Shown: positions 1 through 8,949, counted from the stretch's first letter. The stretch: 32,000 bases of DNA from Deltaproteobacteria bacterium (GCA_031285295.1 JAITWK010000035.1:1-32000); one strand, 5' to 3'. The notes: generated by a model not told the origin, from the sequence alone. Translations and numbers: made by a program.

Positions 1-1637
1 TCGGCCCCGCGCGAAACCTGTTCCACCTGGGCGGAGATTTCTTCCGAGGCGGCGGCCACCCGGTTGGAGATATCCGTGGCCTGCGCGGCCACCTGCATGA
101 TCAGATCCTGCTTTTCAGAGATATCAGAAATGTCCTTGATAACCTCAAAATAGCCGATTGCTTCGCCCTTATGATCCAGCATCGCCTGGGTGATGCAGAC
201 AATCACATACTTTTTGCCGTTACGGGTCAGGTGCAACGGTGCGCTTTGGATCGTCTGCTTGGTTTCCATGGCTTTACGCCCGTTGCGCTTGCTTTCGGTG
301 TCGCCGGGTTCGTCAGACTCGCCGAAAACGGTTCTGGCGAGCGTGTTGACATACATGCGCTTGTGATCTTTGCTGTAGCAGTAAGTGGCGGTGGGGTAGG
401 CATCAATGGTTTCGGTATAGGCCTGGGCTACCAGGTTCACCGCTCCGGCCAGGGTGCCGAATGAGCCGTGCAGGGCGGAAGCGTCAAGCCTGGCCCGGTA
501 TTCCCCGGTGGTGATTCTGCCCTCAAGGGCAGTCATTTCATCGACAAGCTTGTCCAGCACATGCGGAATTTCACGCATGGCCTCAATGGTAGCGCCAACT
601 TCGCCTTTTTCCCGGCTGTTGATACGGGCCGCGAAATCGCCATGGGCGATGGCGCTCGCAAAGCTGCTCATGCCGCGCAGGGTCCTGACCAGACCGAGGA
701 TGATCAGCACGGCCACAATGATGGCAAGCAACAGGCCGATGGCCGTAATCATCATCATGGAAGTCTGGGCTGCGGTGTTGGTTTCCAGCGCACGCGCGCC
801 CTGCTCGTTCATTTGGTTGTTGATATCTTCGCTGACAGTAGCGGCGGCTTTTTCAACTTCCGCGTCAATAGCGCTAACACCGGCCGTAGCCTGTATCGCG
901 GTCATGGTGCTTGTACGCATGATTTCAGCAGCGGCAAGAACCGCGTTGTAGTCTTGACGGATTTGGGAAAAGCGTGCGCGGCCTTCGGGGGCCATCAGCG
1001 TACCTTCAATCATGTCAATTTCTTCACCCAGCGTGGTCAGGGCTTTTTCCGCCGCCATCACGTTTTCCTGGGTGCGAATGTAAGCCAGGCGGGCAATGTT
1101 GCCCCGGACAGCGCCCAGCACATGCAGGGTTTGCGAGTTTTCCCGGACGCCAGCTTCGTTGTTCATCGAATGGGCAAACTGGGTAAGGCCCATAAGCGAC
1201 TCGCTGAGCTTTTCCAGGGCGGGCTGCATTCTTGTTTCATAGGCGCTTACCGTATCCGAGACCGATTTTTCCATGGCGTCGATAAGCGGCAACTGTTCCA
1301 CAGTGCGTTTGTCGATAAGGTTCAGCGCATTCTGGGTTGTTTCACGGGCGGTAAGGGTTCTGGCGTCCGCAACCAGCGCCTGGCTGTTGTCCAGGCGCTT
1401 GCGGGCCTCCACCATCAACTGTCTGTTCATGGTAAGGCGGAAGTCGCGCATTTGGGACGTGGATTCGCGTTGTTCGGAAACGATATCGGATGTCCGCACG
1501 TTAAGCCGGGCCAAGCGGCGATACTCGTTAAAAGCATCGGTGGCGCTGTTCAGGCTCAGGTAGCCGATGATGGCTACAGCGCCTACCAGTGCAATCATCA
1601 GCACGAATCCGGCGATGATTTTCATTTTAGTGGTCAT
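1..1637 (-). CDS. Methyl-accepting chemotaxis protein (3' end outside window)
   Basis: Transmembrane chemoreceptor that senses a ligand and controls a CheA kinase. The leftward frame is open from an ATG at 1637 to the window edge (at least 545 codons), so the C-terminal signalling tip is missing. The first membrane segment lies at about residues 7-25 (IIAGFVLMIALVGAVAIIG). A helical periplasmic sensor of about 260 residues follows, then a second membrane segment at about 289-316, a HAMP region, and a PAS domain at about 400-515 (contains AYPTATYCYSKDHKRMYVN). The start of the coiled signalling domain (AAASEEISAQVEQVS) is at the window edge. A GGAGG sequence 12 nt upstream supports the start; an in-frame ATG four codons later is possible. 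The HAMP-PAS-signalling order is common in Desulfovibrio receptors (family knowledge). The ligand cannot be told from sequence. Confidence 0.93.
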   Translation of the reverse strand, partial: MTTKMKIIAGFVLMIALVGAVAIIGYLSLNSATDAFNEYRRLARLNVRTSDIVSEQRESTSQMRDFRLTMNRQLMVEARKRLDNSQALVADARTLTARETTQNALNLIDKRTVEQLPLIDAMEKSVSDTVSAYETRMQPALEKLSESLMGLTQFAHSMNNEAGVRENSQTLHVLGAVRGNIARLAYIRTQENVMAAEKALTTLGEEIDMIEGTLMAPEGRARFSQIRQDYNAVLAAAEIMRTSTMTAIQATAGVSAIDAEVEKAAATVSEDINNQMNEQGARALETNTAAQTSMMMITAIGLLLAIIVAVLIILGLVRTLRGMSSFASAIAHGDFAARINSREKGEVGATIEAMREIPHVLDKLVDEMTALEGRITTGEYRARLDASALHGSFGTLAGAVNLVAQAYTETIDAYPTATYCYSKDHKRMYVNTLARTVFGESDEPGDTESKRNGRKAMETKQTIQSAPLHLTRNGKKYVIVCITQAMLDHKGEAIGYFEVIKDISDISEKQDLIMQVAAQATDISNRVAAASEEISAQVEQVSRGA

Positions 1638-1885
1638 AGTAAGATTTTTCCTCCAGGCTAGCATTAGAATTCAAAAGTCAATTATTCTTTATACTCATTT
1701 TATCATACGGCAACAACATTTATCCTGTAGAAATCCTGATAAAAATTTATGTAAACCCGGCTGGACGCCAAGCTGTGCTTAGCTTATCGTTTTATTTAAT
1801 AATTGCTGTAGGGGTATTTACAAATTGTTTCTGTCATAATTATTTTGGTCAAATATCGGCCAGTGTACTAAAAAAGGAGTAGTCC
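1638..1885. other. Divergent intergenic region between receptor and OsmC-like gene
   Basis: About 250 bp of AT-rich DNA separating two divergent genes. It must hold promoters for both, but I could not assign -35/-10 boxes with confidence. The only clear signals are the two ribosome-binding sites: GGAGG for the receptor on the minus strand and AAGGAG at about 1873-1878 for the OsmC-like gene. Confidence 0.5.
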
Positions 1886-2287
1886 ATGAGTCTTGTCAGC
1901 CTGAAATGCGTTGAAGGCATGAAAATCGAATGCACGCACAACGAAAGCGGCGCGAAGTTTATGGCGGCCACCCCGGCCATGTACCAGGGCAGCGGCGATT
2001 CCTTTTCCGGTACCGATCTTTGCGCCATGTCGCTGGGCGTATGCGCCGCCACCATCATGGGCGTGTTCGCGCGGGACAAGGGCATAGACATCTCCGGCAT
2101 GACCGTGGATCTGGACAAGATCATGCTGACCGACCCGCGCCGCATCGGCGGTATCAAAATAGTTTTTCACATGCCGAAACGGCCTTACACCAACGAGGAA
2201 AAGCTGGCCCTGCGCGGTTCCATCGAAACCTGCCCGGTATGCATGACGCTGGCAGGGGTGGACAAAGTCATGGAATTTGACTGGTAG
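1886..2287 (+). CDS. OsmC/Ohr-family thiol peroxidase-like protein
   Basis: A 133-residue protein of the OsmC superfamily, whose classical members reduce organic hydroperoxides with two cysteines. Both expected cysteines are visible: Cys53 in SLGVCAATIMG and Cys116 in TCPVC. The RRIGGIKIVFHMP stretch matches the central strand typical of the family. The length is usual for OsmC proteins. The start has a strong AAGGAG site 7 nt upstream. Family members of this short type are often annotated only as OsmC family protein and their reductant varies, so peroxidase activity is inferred. The gene appears to be a single transcription unit: a long hairpin region follows directly, and an intrinsic terminator lies about 170 bp downstream. 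Confidence 0.88.
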   Translation: MSLVSLKCVEGMKIECTHNESGAKFMAATPAMYQGSGDSFSGTDLCAMSLGVCAATIMGVFARDKGIDISGMTVDLDKIMLTDPRRIGGIKIVFHMPKRPYTNEEKLALRGSIETCPVCMTLAGVDKVMEFDW

Positions 2288-2290
2288 CGC

Positions 2291-2416
2291 GGTAGCGTCT
2301 GATTTTGCCGTGATGCTGCGTCAGATTTCGTTTTTGCCTCCGTCGAGTACCAGAAGAGTACACGTCCGTCGGCAAAAACTCATCTTTCTTGCCTGACGGC
2401 AAACTTAGACGCTACC
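2291..2416. repeat. Long intergenic inverted repeat with nested stem
   Basis: The outer arms GGTAGCGTCT (2291-2300) and AGACGCTACC (2407-2416) are perfect. Pairing resumes after a 3-nt mismatch through TTTGCCGT/ACGGCAAA. A nested stem TTTTTGCC...GGCAAAAA sits inside. The block GCTGCGTCAGAT at 2315-2326 is found identically at 12115-12126 within another intergenic element, so this looks like a dispersed intergenic repeat rather than a gene. It starts 3 bp after the OsmC stop codon. Confidence 0.7.
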
Positions 2417-2454
2417 ATATTTGGCCAGCTATTGTTTAAACGTCATCAAGCGTC

Positions 2455-2498
2455 AGGCCCGCCGCGATTCTGATCGCGGTGGGCCTTTATTTTTTTTG
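2455..2498 (+). terminator. Intrinsic terminator after the OsmC-like gene
   Basis: A 14-bp stem (AGGCCCGCCGCGAT at 2455-2468 with ATCGCGGTGGGCCT at 2473-2486, one G-T pair) with loop TCTG, followed by a T-rich run ending in eight Ts. This is a textbook rho-independent terminator. It separates the OsmC unit from the downstream sensor kinase, which therefore needs its own promoter in the roughly 80 bp that remain. Confidence 0.92.
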
Positions 2499-2580
2499 TT
2501 CAATAATTGCAGAATCATACTTACGCACTTATGCCATAAAGCATGGGCCCACATCACCGTAACCAATCAGTGCGTTTTCT

Positions 2581-5500
2581 ATGAAAAAAATACTGCATGC
2601 CATATATGATGCTAATGGTGCTCCACGCTCAGGTTCCGGCAGCGTTGGAGACAAGCTGTTTCTGCCCATCGCCGGGGGTCTGGTAGCGCTGTTCATTTTC
2701 ATGGCTGGCGGCCTCTATTGGCAGTACGTCAGGGATTATGATCGGCGGGCTGAAACGGATATTGAAGCCGCCACCCGGATCTATCGCTATTCCGTTACGG
2801 ATTATCAGGCCGCCATGAACGGCATTGTGTCTCTGTTGGCGGCGGACGAGCGTTTGCCCGGACTTTTGCTTGGCCGGGAAGCCGAACGCCTGAACAATAT
2901 GTACGACCAGACTTTTATGAAAATGCGGCAGGATAGCGGTCTGAACCATCTTCTTTTTGCCGACAGCAGACACCGCATTATTACAATACTGCATCAGCCG
3001 AACCAGTGGAACGGCCAGGGCAATCAGGGTAGCCCTGACACTCAGGGCGAGTGGAGCGATTCGGATGGACAGGGTGCTCCATCAGAGTCTTACGGGCAGG
3101 CTGATTCCGGCGGGCAGGGCAGGCAGGGTGATCCGGACGATACTCTGCACCGTACCAGCCTTGGCACCATGAATCTGGACAAGGGCCGGGCCTATACCCT
3201 GGATGTTGGCCCTGACGGGCTTCTTTCGCTGCTGGTGGTTGCCCCCATATATTCCGATGGCAAACTGGCCGGTTTTATCGAGGCCGGCATGGGGCTGGAG
3301 CGGGCGCTGAACCTTGCCCGGCAGCCAAAAACCGTGGAAGTTCTGCTTGCCCTGGACAAAACTTATATTAGTCAGGAGCGCGTAAGCCTGCTCCCTTCCG
3401 ATGGTCCGCTTTTCTGGCAGGACCCTGGCGGCGGATTTTTGGTCTATACCACTTTTGACGGTGCGAACCAGGAGTTTAATCAGGATCTGCGCGGGCATTT
3501 CGAAACCACCGGTTATTCCGGCGACGGGCAATACTCCAATTTTTCAACCGGCGACAAACGTTACGCCGTCAGCTCACAACCATTGTTTGATTCCAGCGGA
3601 ACGATCCTGGGCGGACTTTTCATCTTAAGCGACATCACGCCCGTGCGGCAGGAGTATTACGGAACCTCGCTCATGTTGCTGATGACCATGATGACTGTGG
3701 CCACAGTGGTTTACTTCGCTTTTCGGCACCGGGTGCGCGATACGGACAGGAATATCGCCAGCCTGGAATGTGCGCTTGAGGATGGCGAGCTGCTCTTTGA
3801 AAGCGTGTTCTCCAGAAGCGAAACCGGCTTCATCATGCGGGACGTCAAAAAGGATGAGGCGCTCAAGGCCAACGAAGTAGCCATGAATGCCTGCTCGGCT
3901 GACTGCCTTGAAGAGGTTGATATTTCGCGTCTGCAACCGGTTCCCGAAGATAGCCCCGTTCTGCGCCAGTGGGGATCGCCGCTAATGACCACGCAGTTTG
4001 CCGGGCGTAACCGCTATTTTGAAGTATCCTCCTTTACCACTGGCCGTGACTGCGTGGAATGCACGACCATACGCGAAGTTACCGATGGCGTGGCCCTGCT
4101 TCTGGAAGAGTCGCAGGCGCACAAATTGTTGCACTCGATACTCTGGCAGCTTCCGGGCTGGGTGTGCATCAAGGATAGTTCGTTGCGTCTTCTGCACAGC
4201 AACCGAACATTCAGGCTGCTTTTTCTCCATGACGGCGTAACCGTTGGCATCATACGCCATTCCAACTGGCTGGGCGCGGGCATGGACAAAATGCTGGAGG
4301 CGGATCGCAAGGCCCTTGAGGAAGGCGTGCCAGTTTCTTATGAACTGACTGTGCCTACCGAACGGGGCGATCGTATTTTTGCGGTGACCAGCCAGCGTTT
4401 CATTGGGCGCAACGGTGAAAAGTGTGTTCTTTCTTCCGGGCATGACATTACCGAACGGGTGCGGATGACCGAACAAATCAGTGAACTGCATCAGCAGGCC
4501 GAGCAGGCGGTCCAGGCCAAAACCCAATTCATCGCCCATATGAGCCATGAAATGCGCACACCTATGCACGCAGTGCTGGGCATGAGCCATCTTGCGCTGG
4601 GGTTATCCTCGGACGTCCGCATCAGTGAATATCTGGGCAAAATTCAGGGTTCGGCGCAAAATCTTATGAGCGTCATCAACGGTATTCTGGATTTGGTGCA
4701 GCTTGAAACCGGCGATGCCCGTCTGCATTGTGGTTCTTTTGATCTTTCCTTCCTGCTGGATGAGGTGGAACTGCAAACCCGCCGCCTGATCCGGGGGAAA
4801 AATATAGAGTTCAAGCGTGATACTCCGGCTCCGTCAGGGCGTTTTGTTGGCGATGCGGCACGCCTGCGTCAGATATTGCTTATTCTGTGCGGCAATGCCG
4901 TAAAATTTACGGAAGCCGGGTGGATTCGACTGGACGGATCTTTGACCGAGAAGGACGGTGCCTTTGAGTTGCGCCTGGCCGTTGAAGACAGCGGCATAGG
5001 CATAGCGCCCGAATGCCTGAGCAATCTTTTTGATAATTTCTATCAGGTTGACGGCGGCATGAACCGCAAGCAGGGCGGTGTAGGGCTTGGCCTGGCTCTG
5101 GCGAAGCTGGCGGTTGAACTGATGGGCGGCAGACTTGAGGTTAGCAGCGAACTTGGCAAAGGATCGCGCTTTACTTTTGCCGTCAGGTTGCAGCCCCTGA
5201 CCAGGCAAGGACTGAACGGGCAACAGTTTGCCGCCAGTTCCATAGGAGGGGCGGGGGCTAAAGGCAATGATGACGGCAGAAGCGGCCTGAACGGGCAGTT
5301 TGCCCCGGCCGTCCAATCTCTGGATGCTGTTCCCGTGCCTGGCTGGGTGAACGCGCCGGATGCAGCGGACGCGCTGGGCGGATTTGCTGCCGGTTTAAGA
5401 TTGGACGGGCCTGGCGAGGCAGTCGGGCCTGACGAACCCGGAATATCGAATAAACAGGGCAAAACAGGCGGCTTGGACGCTATCCCCATGCCTGGCAGCA

Positions 5501-6012
5501 CAGATGGCCTGGGTGCGATTGCCATGCTTGGCGAACCGGGCGTATCGAATGAAACGGTCAGGCCGGGCCAGGTGTGCAGTGTGAGCGCGGCGAATGTATT
5601 GGGTGACGCCAGTATTATGGTTGTGGAAGACAATCAGCTGAATCGGGAAATCATCGTGGAAGTGCTGGAACAGGCAGGGGCGCGGGCTGTGGCGGTAACT
5701 GACGGTCAGGCCGCTCTGGATATTCTGCAACAGCAATCTTTTGATCTGATTCTCATGGATTTGCAAATGCCGGTGATGGACGGCCTGGAGGCCGCCAGAC
5801 GCATCAGGGCGCTGGAATCGGCCAGCATAGCCATGATCCCGATCATTGCCCTTACCGCCAATACACAGGAATCTGATCGCCGTAACTGCGTGGCGGTAGG
5901 AATGAATGATTTTATCGCCAAACCTCTGGATGTTCAGCTGCTTTATGACAAACTCAAGTTATGGTTAGATGATGGGCGGGGAAAGCCGGATCAGCCGGGA
6001 ATGCCGGTTTAG
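2581..6012 (+). CDS. Membrane hybrid sensor histidine kinase / response regulator
   Basis: A 1143-residue hybrid kinase, presumed to autophosphorylate and pass phosphate to its own receiver. Order: membrane segment at about 26-50; a large periplasmic sensor at about 51-361 interrupted by a Gly/Gln/Asp-rich stretch (about 141-193); membrane segment at about 362-380; two PAS-like regions (about 398-500 and 515-625); HisKA with phospho-acceptor His656 in HMSHEMRTP; an HATPase domain with NAVKFTE, DSGIGI and GVGLGLALAK; a Gly/Pro-rich linker of about 135 residues with repeats such as DAIPMPGS and EPGVSN; and a receiver domain from about 1012 with phospho-acceptor Asp1060 (LILMDLQMPVMDG). No Hpt domain is present, so an external phosphotransfer protein or an orphan output is expected. 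No clear Shine-Dalgarno site precedes the ATG at 2581, so the start is less certain. The signal is unknown. Confidence 0.95.
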   Translation: MKKILHAIYDANGAPRSGSGSVGDKLFLPIAGGLVALFIFMAGGLYWQYVRDYDRRAETDIEAATRIYRYSVTDYQAAMNGIVSLLAADERLPGLLLGREAERLNNMYDQTFMKMRQDSGLNHLLFADSRHRIITILHQPNQWNGQGNQGSPDTQGEWSDSDGQGAPSESYGQADSGGQGRQGDPDDTLHRTSLGTMNLDKGRAYTLDVGPDGLLSLLVVAPIYSDGKLAGFIEAGMGLERALNLARQPKTVEVLLALDKTYISQERVSLLPSDGPLFWQDPGGGFLVYTTFDGANQEFNQDLRGHFETTGYSGDGQYSNFSTGDKRYAVSSQPLFDSSGTILGGLFILSDITPVRQEYYGTSLMLLMTMMTVATVVYFAFRHRVRDTDRNIASLECALEDGELLFESVFSRSETGFIMRDVKKDEALKANEVAMNACSADCLEEVDISRLQPVPEDSPVLRQWGSPLMTTQFAGRNRYFEVSSFTTGRDCVECTTIREVTDGVALLLEESQAHKLLHSILWQLPGWVCIKDSSLRLLHSNRTFRLLFLHDGVTVGIIRHSNWLGAGMDKMLEADRKALEEGVPVSYELTVPTERGDRIFAVTSQRFIGRNGEKCVLSSGHDITERVRMTEQISELHQQAEQAVQAKTQFIAHMSHEMRTPMHAVLGMSHLALGLSSDVRISEYLGKIQGSAQNLMSVINGILDLVQLETGDARLHCGSFDLSFLLDEVELQTRRLIRGKNIEFKRDTPAPSGRFVGDAARLRQILLILCGNAVKFTEAGWIRLDGSLTEKDGAFELRLAVEDSGIGIAPECLSNLFDNFYQVDGGMNRKQGGVGLGLALAKLAVELMGGRLEVSSELGKGSRFTFAVRLQPLTRQGLNGQQFAASSIGGAGAKGNDDGRSGLNGQFAPAVQSLDAVPVPGWVNAPDAADALGGFAAGLRLDGPGEAVGPDEPGISNKQGKTGGLDAIPMPGSTDGLGAIAMLGEPGVSNETVRPGQVCSVSAANVLGDASIMVVEDNQLNREIIVEVLEQAGARAVAVTDGQAALDILQQQSFDLILMDLQMPVMDGLEAARRIRALESASIAMIPIIALTANTQESDRRNCVAVGMNDFIAKPLDVQLLYDKLKLWLDDGRGKPDQPGMPV

Positions 6013-6030
6013 CAGCACTTAATATTTAAA

Positions 6031-6071
6031 AAAGCTCTGCAAGGGTTCATACAAATCCTTGCAGAGCTTTT
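6031..6071. terminator. Bidirectional intrinsic terminator
   Basis: A perfect stem AAAGCTCTGCAAGG (6031-6044) with CCTTGCAGAGCTTT (6057-6070). T-tracts lie on both sides (TTTT rightward, TTTTTT read leftward). It sits between the convergent sensor kinase and EamA-type genes and can serve both. Confidence 0.9.
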
Positions 6072-6100
6072 GTGCGTTCTCAAACTGTTATTTTAAGATG

Positions 6101-6964
6101 TTAAGCAGGCCGCTTTACTCTGAATACAATAATAAGGCCGCAGATAATCGCCAGCATGCCAATCAGGTTCTGCATCGAGAGCGTGTTGCCCAAAAAGATG
6201 TAGTCCATGATGACCGTTGTTCCCGGCACCAGATAGAGCAGGCTGGTCACGTTGACCAGGTTGCCGGATCGGATCAGTCGGTAAAGCAGAAGCTGCGCCA
6301 CCCCGGAGATGATCAGCCCGAGCCACAGCACCGGAATGATGAACCCGGCGTTAAGCTCGTAATGGAAGGGCTGGATGGGGATAAAGAGCAGGCAGAGAAT
6401 CAGGCTTACCAGATATTGCAGCGGCAGGCAGTCCATAGGGGCCAGGTTCAGTCTTTTTTGGAAAATGGAACCGGTGCTGATACAGGCCAGAGCGCCCAGG
6501 GCATAAAGCATGCCTACAAAGGTTAGTTCGGAACTGGTCAGGCTTTGAAAAACCACCAGGATCAGGCCGCCCAAAGCAATGAACAGGCCAACCAGCCGCT
6601 GGGCGGAAAACGAGTTGCGCTCCAGCAGCCAGAGCGTCAGGATGGGTTGTATGCCCATGACCGTGGAAAGCACACCCGGCGTAATATGGTTGGCCAGAGC
6701 CAGCAGATAGCAGATGGTATAGACACCCACCAGTAAAAAACCGGTAACGGCGGTAGCAAGACGTTTTCCGACCGGCGGCATGAAGCGCTTTGCCTGTATG
6801 CAGAACAGGGAAAGAAAAGCCAGCGCCACGGCGTAGCGGCCAATCAGAATGGCGAAGGAACTGCCGTGATCCAGGCCCCAGCGGGAAAAAATTGGCCCGC
6901 TGCTCCAGCAGAGCACAAAAACAACCGGCGGCCAGAGCATAGCGAAGCGTGCGGCGAGATTCAT
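6101..6964 (-). CDS. EamA/DMT-superfamily transporter
   Basis: A 287-residue polytopic membrane protein with about ten hydrophobic segments in two similar halves, the layout of the drug/metabolite transporter superfamily. Visible family hallmarks are the N-terminal VLCWSSGPIFSRWGL and the end-of-half region VMGIQPILTLWLLERNSFS. Another is the second-half LLYLVPGTTVIMDYIFLGN, where a Pro-containing helix precedes the last segments. DMT members export or import varied small metabolites such as amino acids, so the substrate cannot be given. The ATG at 6964 follows a modest AAGGA-type site 8-9 nt upstream. The next upstream gene (BenE type, same strand) ends only 59 bp away, so co-transcription is possible. 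Confidence 0.9.
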   Translation of the reverse strand: MNLAARFAMLWPPVVFVLCWSSGPIFSRWGLDHGSSFAILIGRYAVALAFLSLFCIQAKRFMPPVGKRLATAVTGFLLVGVYTICYLLALANHITPGVLSTVMGIQPILTLWLLERNSFSAQRLVGLFIALGGLILVVFQSLTSSELTFVGMLYALGALACISTGSIFQKRLNLAPMDCLPLQYLVSLILCLLFIPIQPFHYELNAGFIIPVLWLGLIISGVAQLLLYRLIRSGNLVNVTSLLYLVPGTTVIMDYIFLGNTLSMQNLIGMLAIICGLIIVFRVKRPA

Positions 6965-7000
6965 GGGGAGCGTCCTTTGAAAAAGTTTGTTGCCGCCTTC

Positions 7001-7020
7001 TAATACGCCTCACTATAGGT
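7001..7020 (+). promoter_or_regulatory. Near-match to the phage T7 RNA polymerase promoter
   Basis: TAATACGCCTCACTATAGGT matches the T7 class III promoter core over -17 to +2 with one change (A to C at -10), and differs again at +3. Position -10 is also C in the phage T3 promoter (established knowledge). If used, transcription would begin near 7018 and run rightwards, antisense to the BenE-type gene. No T7-like polymerase or phage gene is in the window. The match is directly visible; function is unproven, and an old phage remnant, chance or a cloning or assembly artefact remain possible. Confidence 0.35.
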
Positions 7021-7023
7021 AAG

Positions 7024-8205
7024 TCAAGAATGTTTCTTCCTCAAAATAAACCAGGCCGCCCCACCCAGAAGCAATCCCCAGAAGGCCGCGCCCAGGCCGA
7101 GAAAGTGAATGCCCGACGCGGTGGTCAGGAAGGTGATCACCCCGGCTTCCAGATTTTCGGTATCGTTCACCAAACCAATCAGTCCGGTGGTGAAGGCGCT
7201 GATCAGGGCGAGTCCGGCCAGCACGGCGATGAACACCGGGGGCAGGGCGGTAAACAGCACGGTGATGGTAGCCCCGAACAGGCCGACAATCAGATAGAAC
7301 ATGCCGCAGGCTATTCCGGCAACGTAACGCCTGGCCGGATTTTCGTGCGCTTCCGGCCCGGTGCAGATGGCGGCGGTGATTGCGGCCAGATTGATGGAAT
7401 GTGAGCCAAAAGGAGCCAGCAACACTGAAGCGATGCCGGTAACGGTCAGGATGCCGCCAGCCGGGGTCTGGTAGCCGGAAGAACGCAACACAGCCATGCC
7501 GGAAATGTATTGTCCGGTAAGGTTTATCAGGGCCAGGGGCAGCCCCAGGCTGATTACCGCCGCCCCGGACCAGGCCGGCATCGTGAAAACCGGTTTGGCC
7601 AGAGCCAGCTCCAGATTTTCCAGATGCATTATGCCGGTGGCCGCGCAAAGCGCCATGCCGCAAACCATGACCGTTGCCATGCAGTAGCGGGGGGAAATTT
7701 TTCTGAACAGAAGGTAAACCGCCAGCATGCCGAAGGCGAGCAGGGGATTCAACTCAACAGAACTAAAGACATTGGCCCCGAAATTAAACAGAATACCGGC
7801 GAAAAGCCCGGCGCAAATTCCTTTTGGAATGGCGCGGATAATCCGGTCCATCCAGCCGCAGAGGCCAATGATGATGATGACCAGAGCGCTGACTCTATAG
7901 GCGGTGATGGCCTCGGCAAAAGGCACTTGCGGCAGCATCACCACCAGCAGGGCCGCGCCCGGCGTGGACCAGGCCGTGATGATCGGCGTCCGCAGGCGCC
8001 AGCTCAGCCAAATGCCGGTAAAGGCGCTGCCGATGGAGACAGCCCAAATCCATGAAGAGGTTATTTCCTGGGAAAGACCGGCCAGGCTGGCTGCCTGGAA
8101 GATAATAACCGCAGAACCGGCAAAGGAAACCACCACGGCCAGAAGTCCGGCAACAACAGCCGTGAGCGAAAAATCGTCCAGAAGGCCGGAAGTTTTTTGC
8201 AGCAT
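7024..8205 (-). CDS. benE: BenE-family benzoate/proton symporter-like transporter
   Basis: A 393-residue inner-membrane protein resembling BenE, which imports benzoate with protons in aromatic-degrading bacteria. Supporting stretches are AWSTPGAALLV near the N-terminal third, IPKGICAGLFAGILFNFG, LPLALINLTGQYISGMAVL and LLAPFGSHSINLAAITAAICTG; these Pro/Gly-rich segments are typical of the family. The length is normal. No benzoate-degradation genes are near, so the true substrate in this organism is open. The start is divergent from the NUDIX gene with about 90 bp between; only a weak GAG-type ribosome site precedes the ATG. The stop codon lies 4 bp from the T7-like promoter sequence. Confidence 0.87.
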   Translation of the reverse strand: MLQKTSGLLDDFSLTAVVAGLLAVVVSFAGSAVIIFQAASLAGLSQEITSSWIWAVSIGSAFTGIWLSWRLRTPIITAWSTPGAALLVVMLPQVPFAEAITAYRVSALVIIIIGLCGWMDRIIRAIPKGICAGLFAGILFNFGANVFSSVELNPLLAFGMLAVYLLFRKISPRYCMATVMVCGMALCAATGIMHLENLELALAKPVFTMPAWSGAAVISLGLPLALINLTGQYISGMAVLRSSGYQTPAGGILTVTGIASVLLAPFGSHSINLAAITAAICTGPEAHENPARRYVAGIACGMFYLIVGLFGATITVLFTALPPVFIAVLAGLALISAFTTGLIGLVNDTENLEAGVITFLTTASGIHFLGLGAAFWGLLLGGAAWFILRKKHS

Positions 8206-8292
8206 GTGAGTTTCTCTATTCTATTTTGTCTATTTGTTTTATGCTGTTGTCTGTTTAACCCTTTTTTAATATTTTTGCGCTATAAAATTACC

Positions 8293-8949
8293 ATGATGCG
8301 TCTGCGCCTTGCCCAAACCTTGCCCGGCAGTAGGGCTCAACTGGAAATGTCGCCGGAATATTCGGTGGCCAGCCTGTTTAATCCCACCCCGGAGGGGGCG
8401 GTTGATTCGGCTGTGCTGGCCATGCTTTCCCCGGCAACCACGTCAAGTTCGCCTGAAAGCGAATCCAAGCTTTTGGATTGGAGCATCTTGCTGATTCGGC
8501 GCAACCTTTATCCCGGTGTGCATTCCGGGCAAATAGCCCTGCCTGGCGGGCGCAGCGAGGAGACGGACGCCGATTTTTGGGCCACCGCCCAGCGAGAGGC
8601 CTGGGAGGAGGTGGGCGTTTTGCCGGATCAGCTTTGTCTGGCCGGGCGGCTTACCAGCCTGTATGTGCCGGGCAGCAATTTTGTGATTCATCCTTTTGTG
8701 GCTACGGTCAGTTCCGATTTTTTGGCGCGGGCCGACGAGCGGGAAGTGGCGGATTTCAAGCGCGTACCGCTGCGGATTTTTGATCCGGCGCGGGCCGCCC
8801 GGATGAATTTTCTCTGGTCGGATGGCCGGGAACGCCCGGCCCCGGCCTGGCAATATGAGGATTATACCGTATGGGGAGCTACGGCCATGATTCTGGCCGA
8901 GCTTTACAGGGCTATAGTGGGTGGCATTCTGGCTTTTGAACTTAATTGA
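8293..8949 (+). CDS. NUDIX hydrolase, CoA pyrophosphatase (NudL) type
   Basis: A predicted 218-residue NUDIX enzyme. The region LLIRRNLYPGVHSGQIALPGG followed by an REAWEEVGV box at about residues 85-108 matches the extended signature of CoA pyrophosphatases (NudL/PCD1), which split CoA into phosphopantetheine and 3',5'-ADP (family knowledge). I chose the ATG at 8293 (8296 is also possible). The frame is open upstream to 8197, but that extension is AT-rich, overlaps the start of the divergent BenE-type gene and encodes an implausible Cys/Phe-rich leader. No strong ribosome site is visible. A Ser-rich insertion (TTSSSPESES) at about residues 48-58 precedes the catalytic core. The FAA-hydrolase-type gene starts 15 bp after the stop, indicating an operon. 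Confidence 0.88.
   Translation: MMRLRLAQTLPGSRAQLEMSPEYSVASLFNPTPEGAVDSAVLAMLSPATTSSSPESESKLLDWSILLIRRNLYPGVHSGQIALPGGRSEETDADFWATAQREAWEEVGVLPDQLCLAGRLTSLYVPGSNFVIHPFVATVSSDFLARADEREVADFKRVPLRIFDPARAARMNFLWSDGRERPAPAWQYEDYTVWGATAMILAELYRAIVGGILAFELN

Noticed and set aside
171..1661. Several long plus-strand open frames at the start of the window
   Set aside because: They are the opposite strand of the chemotaxis receptor. The minus strand gives HAMP, PAS and signalling motifs, while the plus frames have no ribosome sites and no family likeness.
2421..2609. A 62-residue open frame before the hybrid kinase
   Set aside because: It runs through a strong intrinsic terminator and into the kinase start; there is no ribosome site or domain.
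8197..8292. N-terminal extension of the NUDIX protein
   Set aside because: The extra 32 residues are Cys/Phe/Leu-rich translation of an AT-rich promoter gap that overlaps the divergent gene's start; NudL-type proteins do not carry such a leader.
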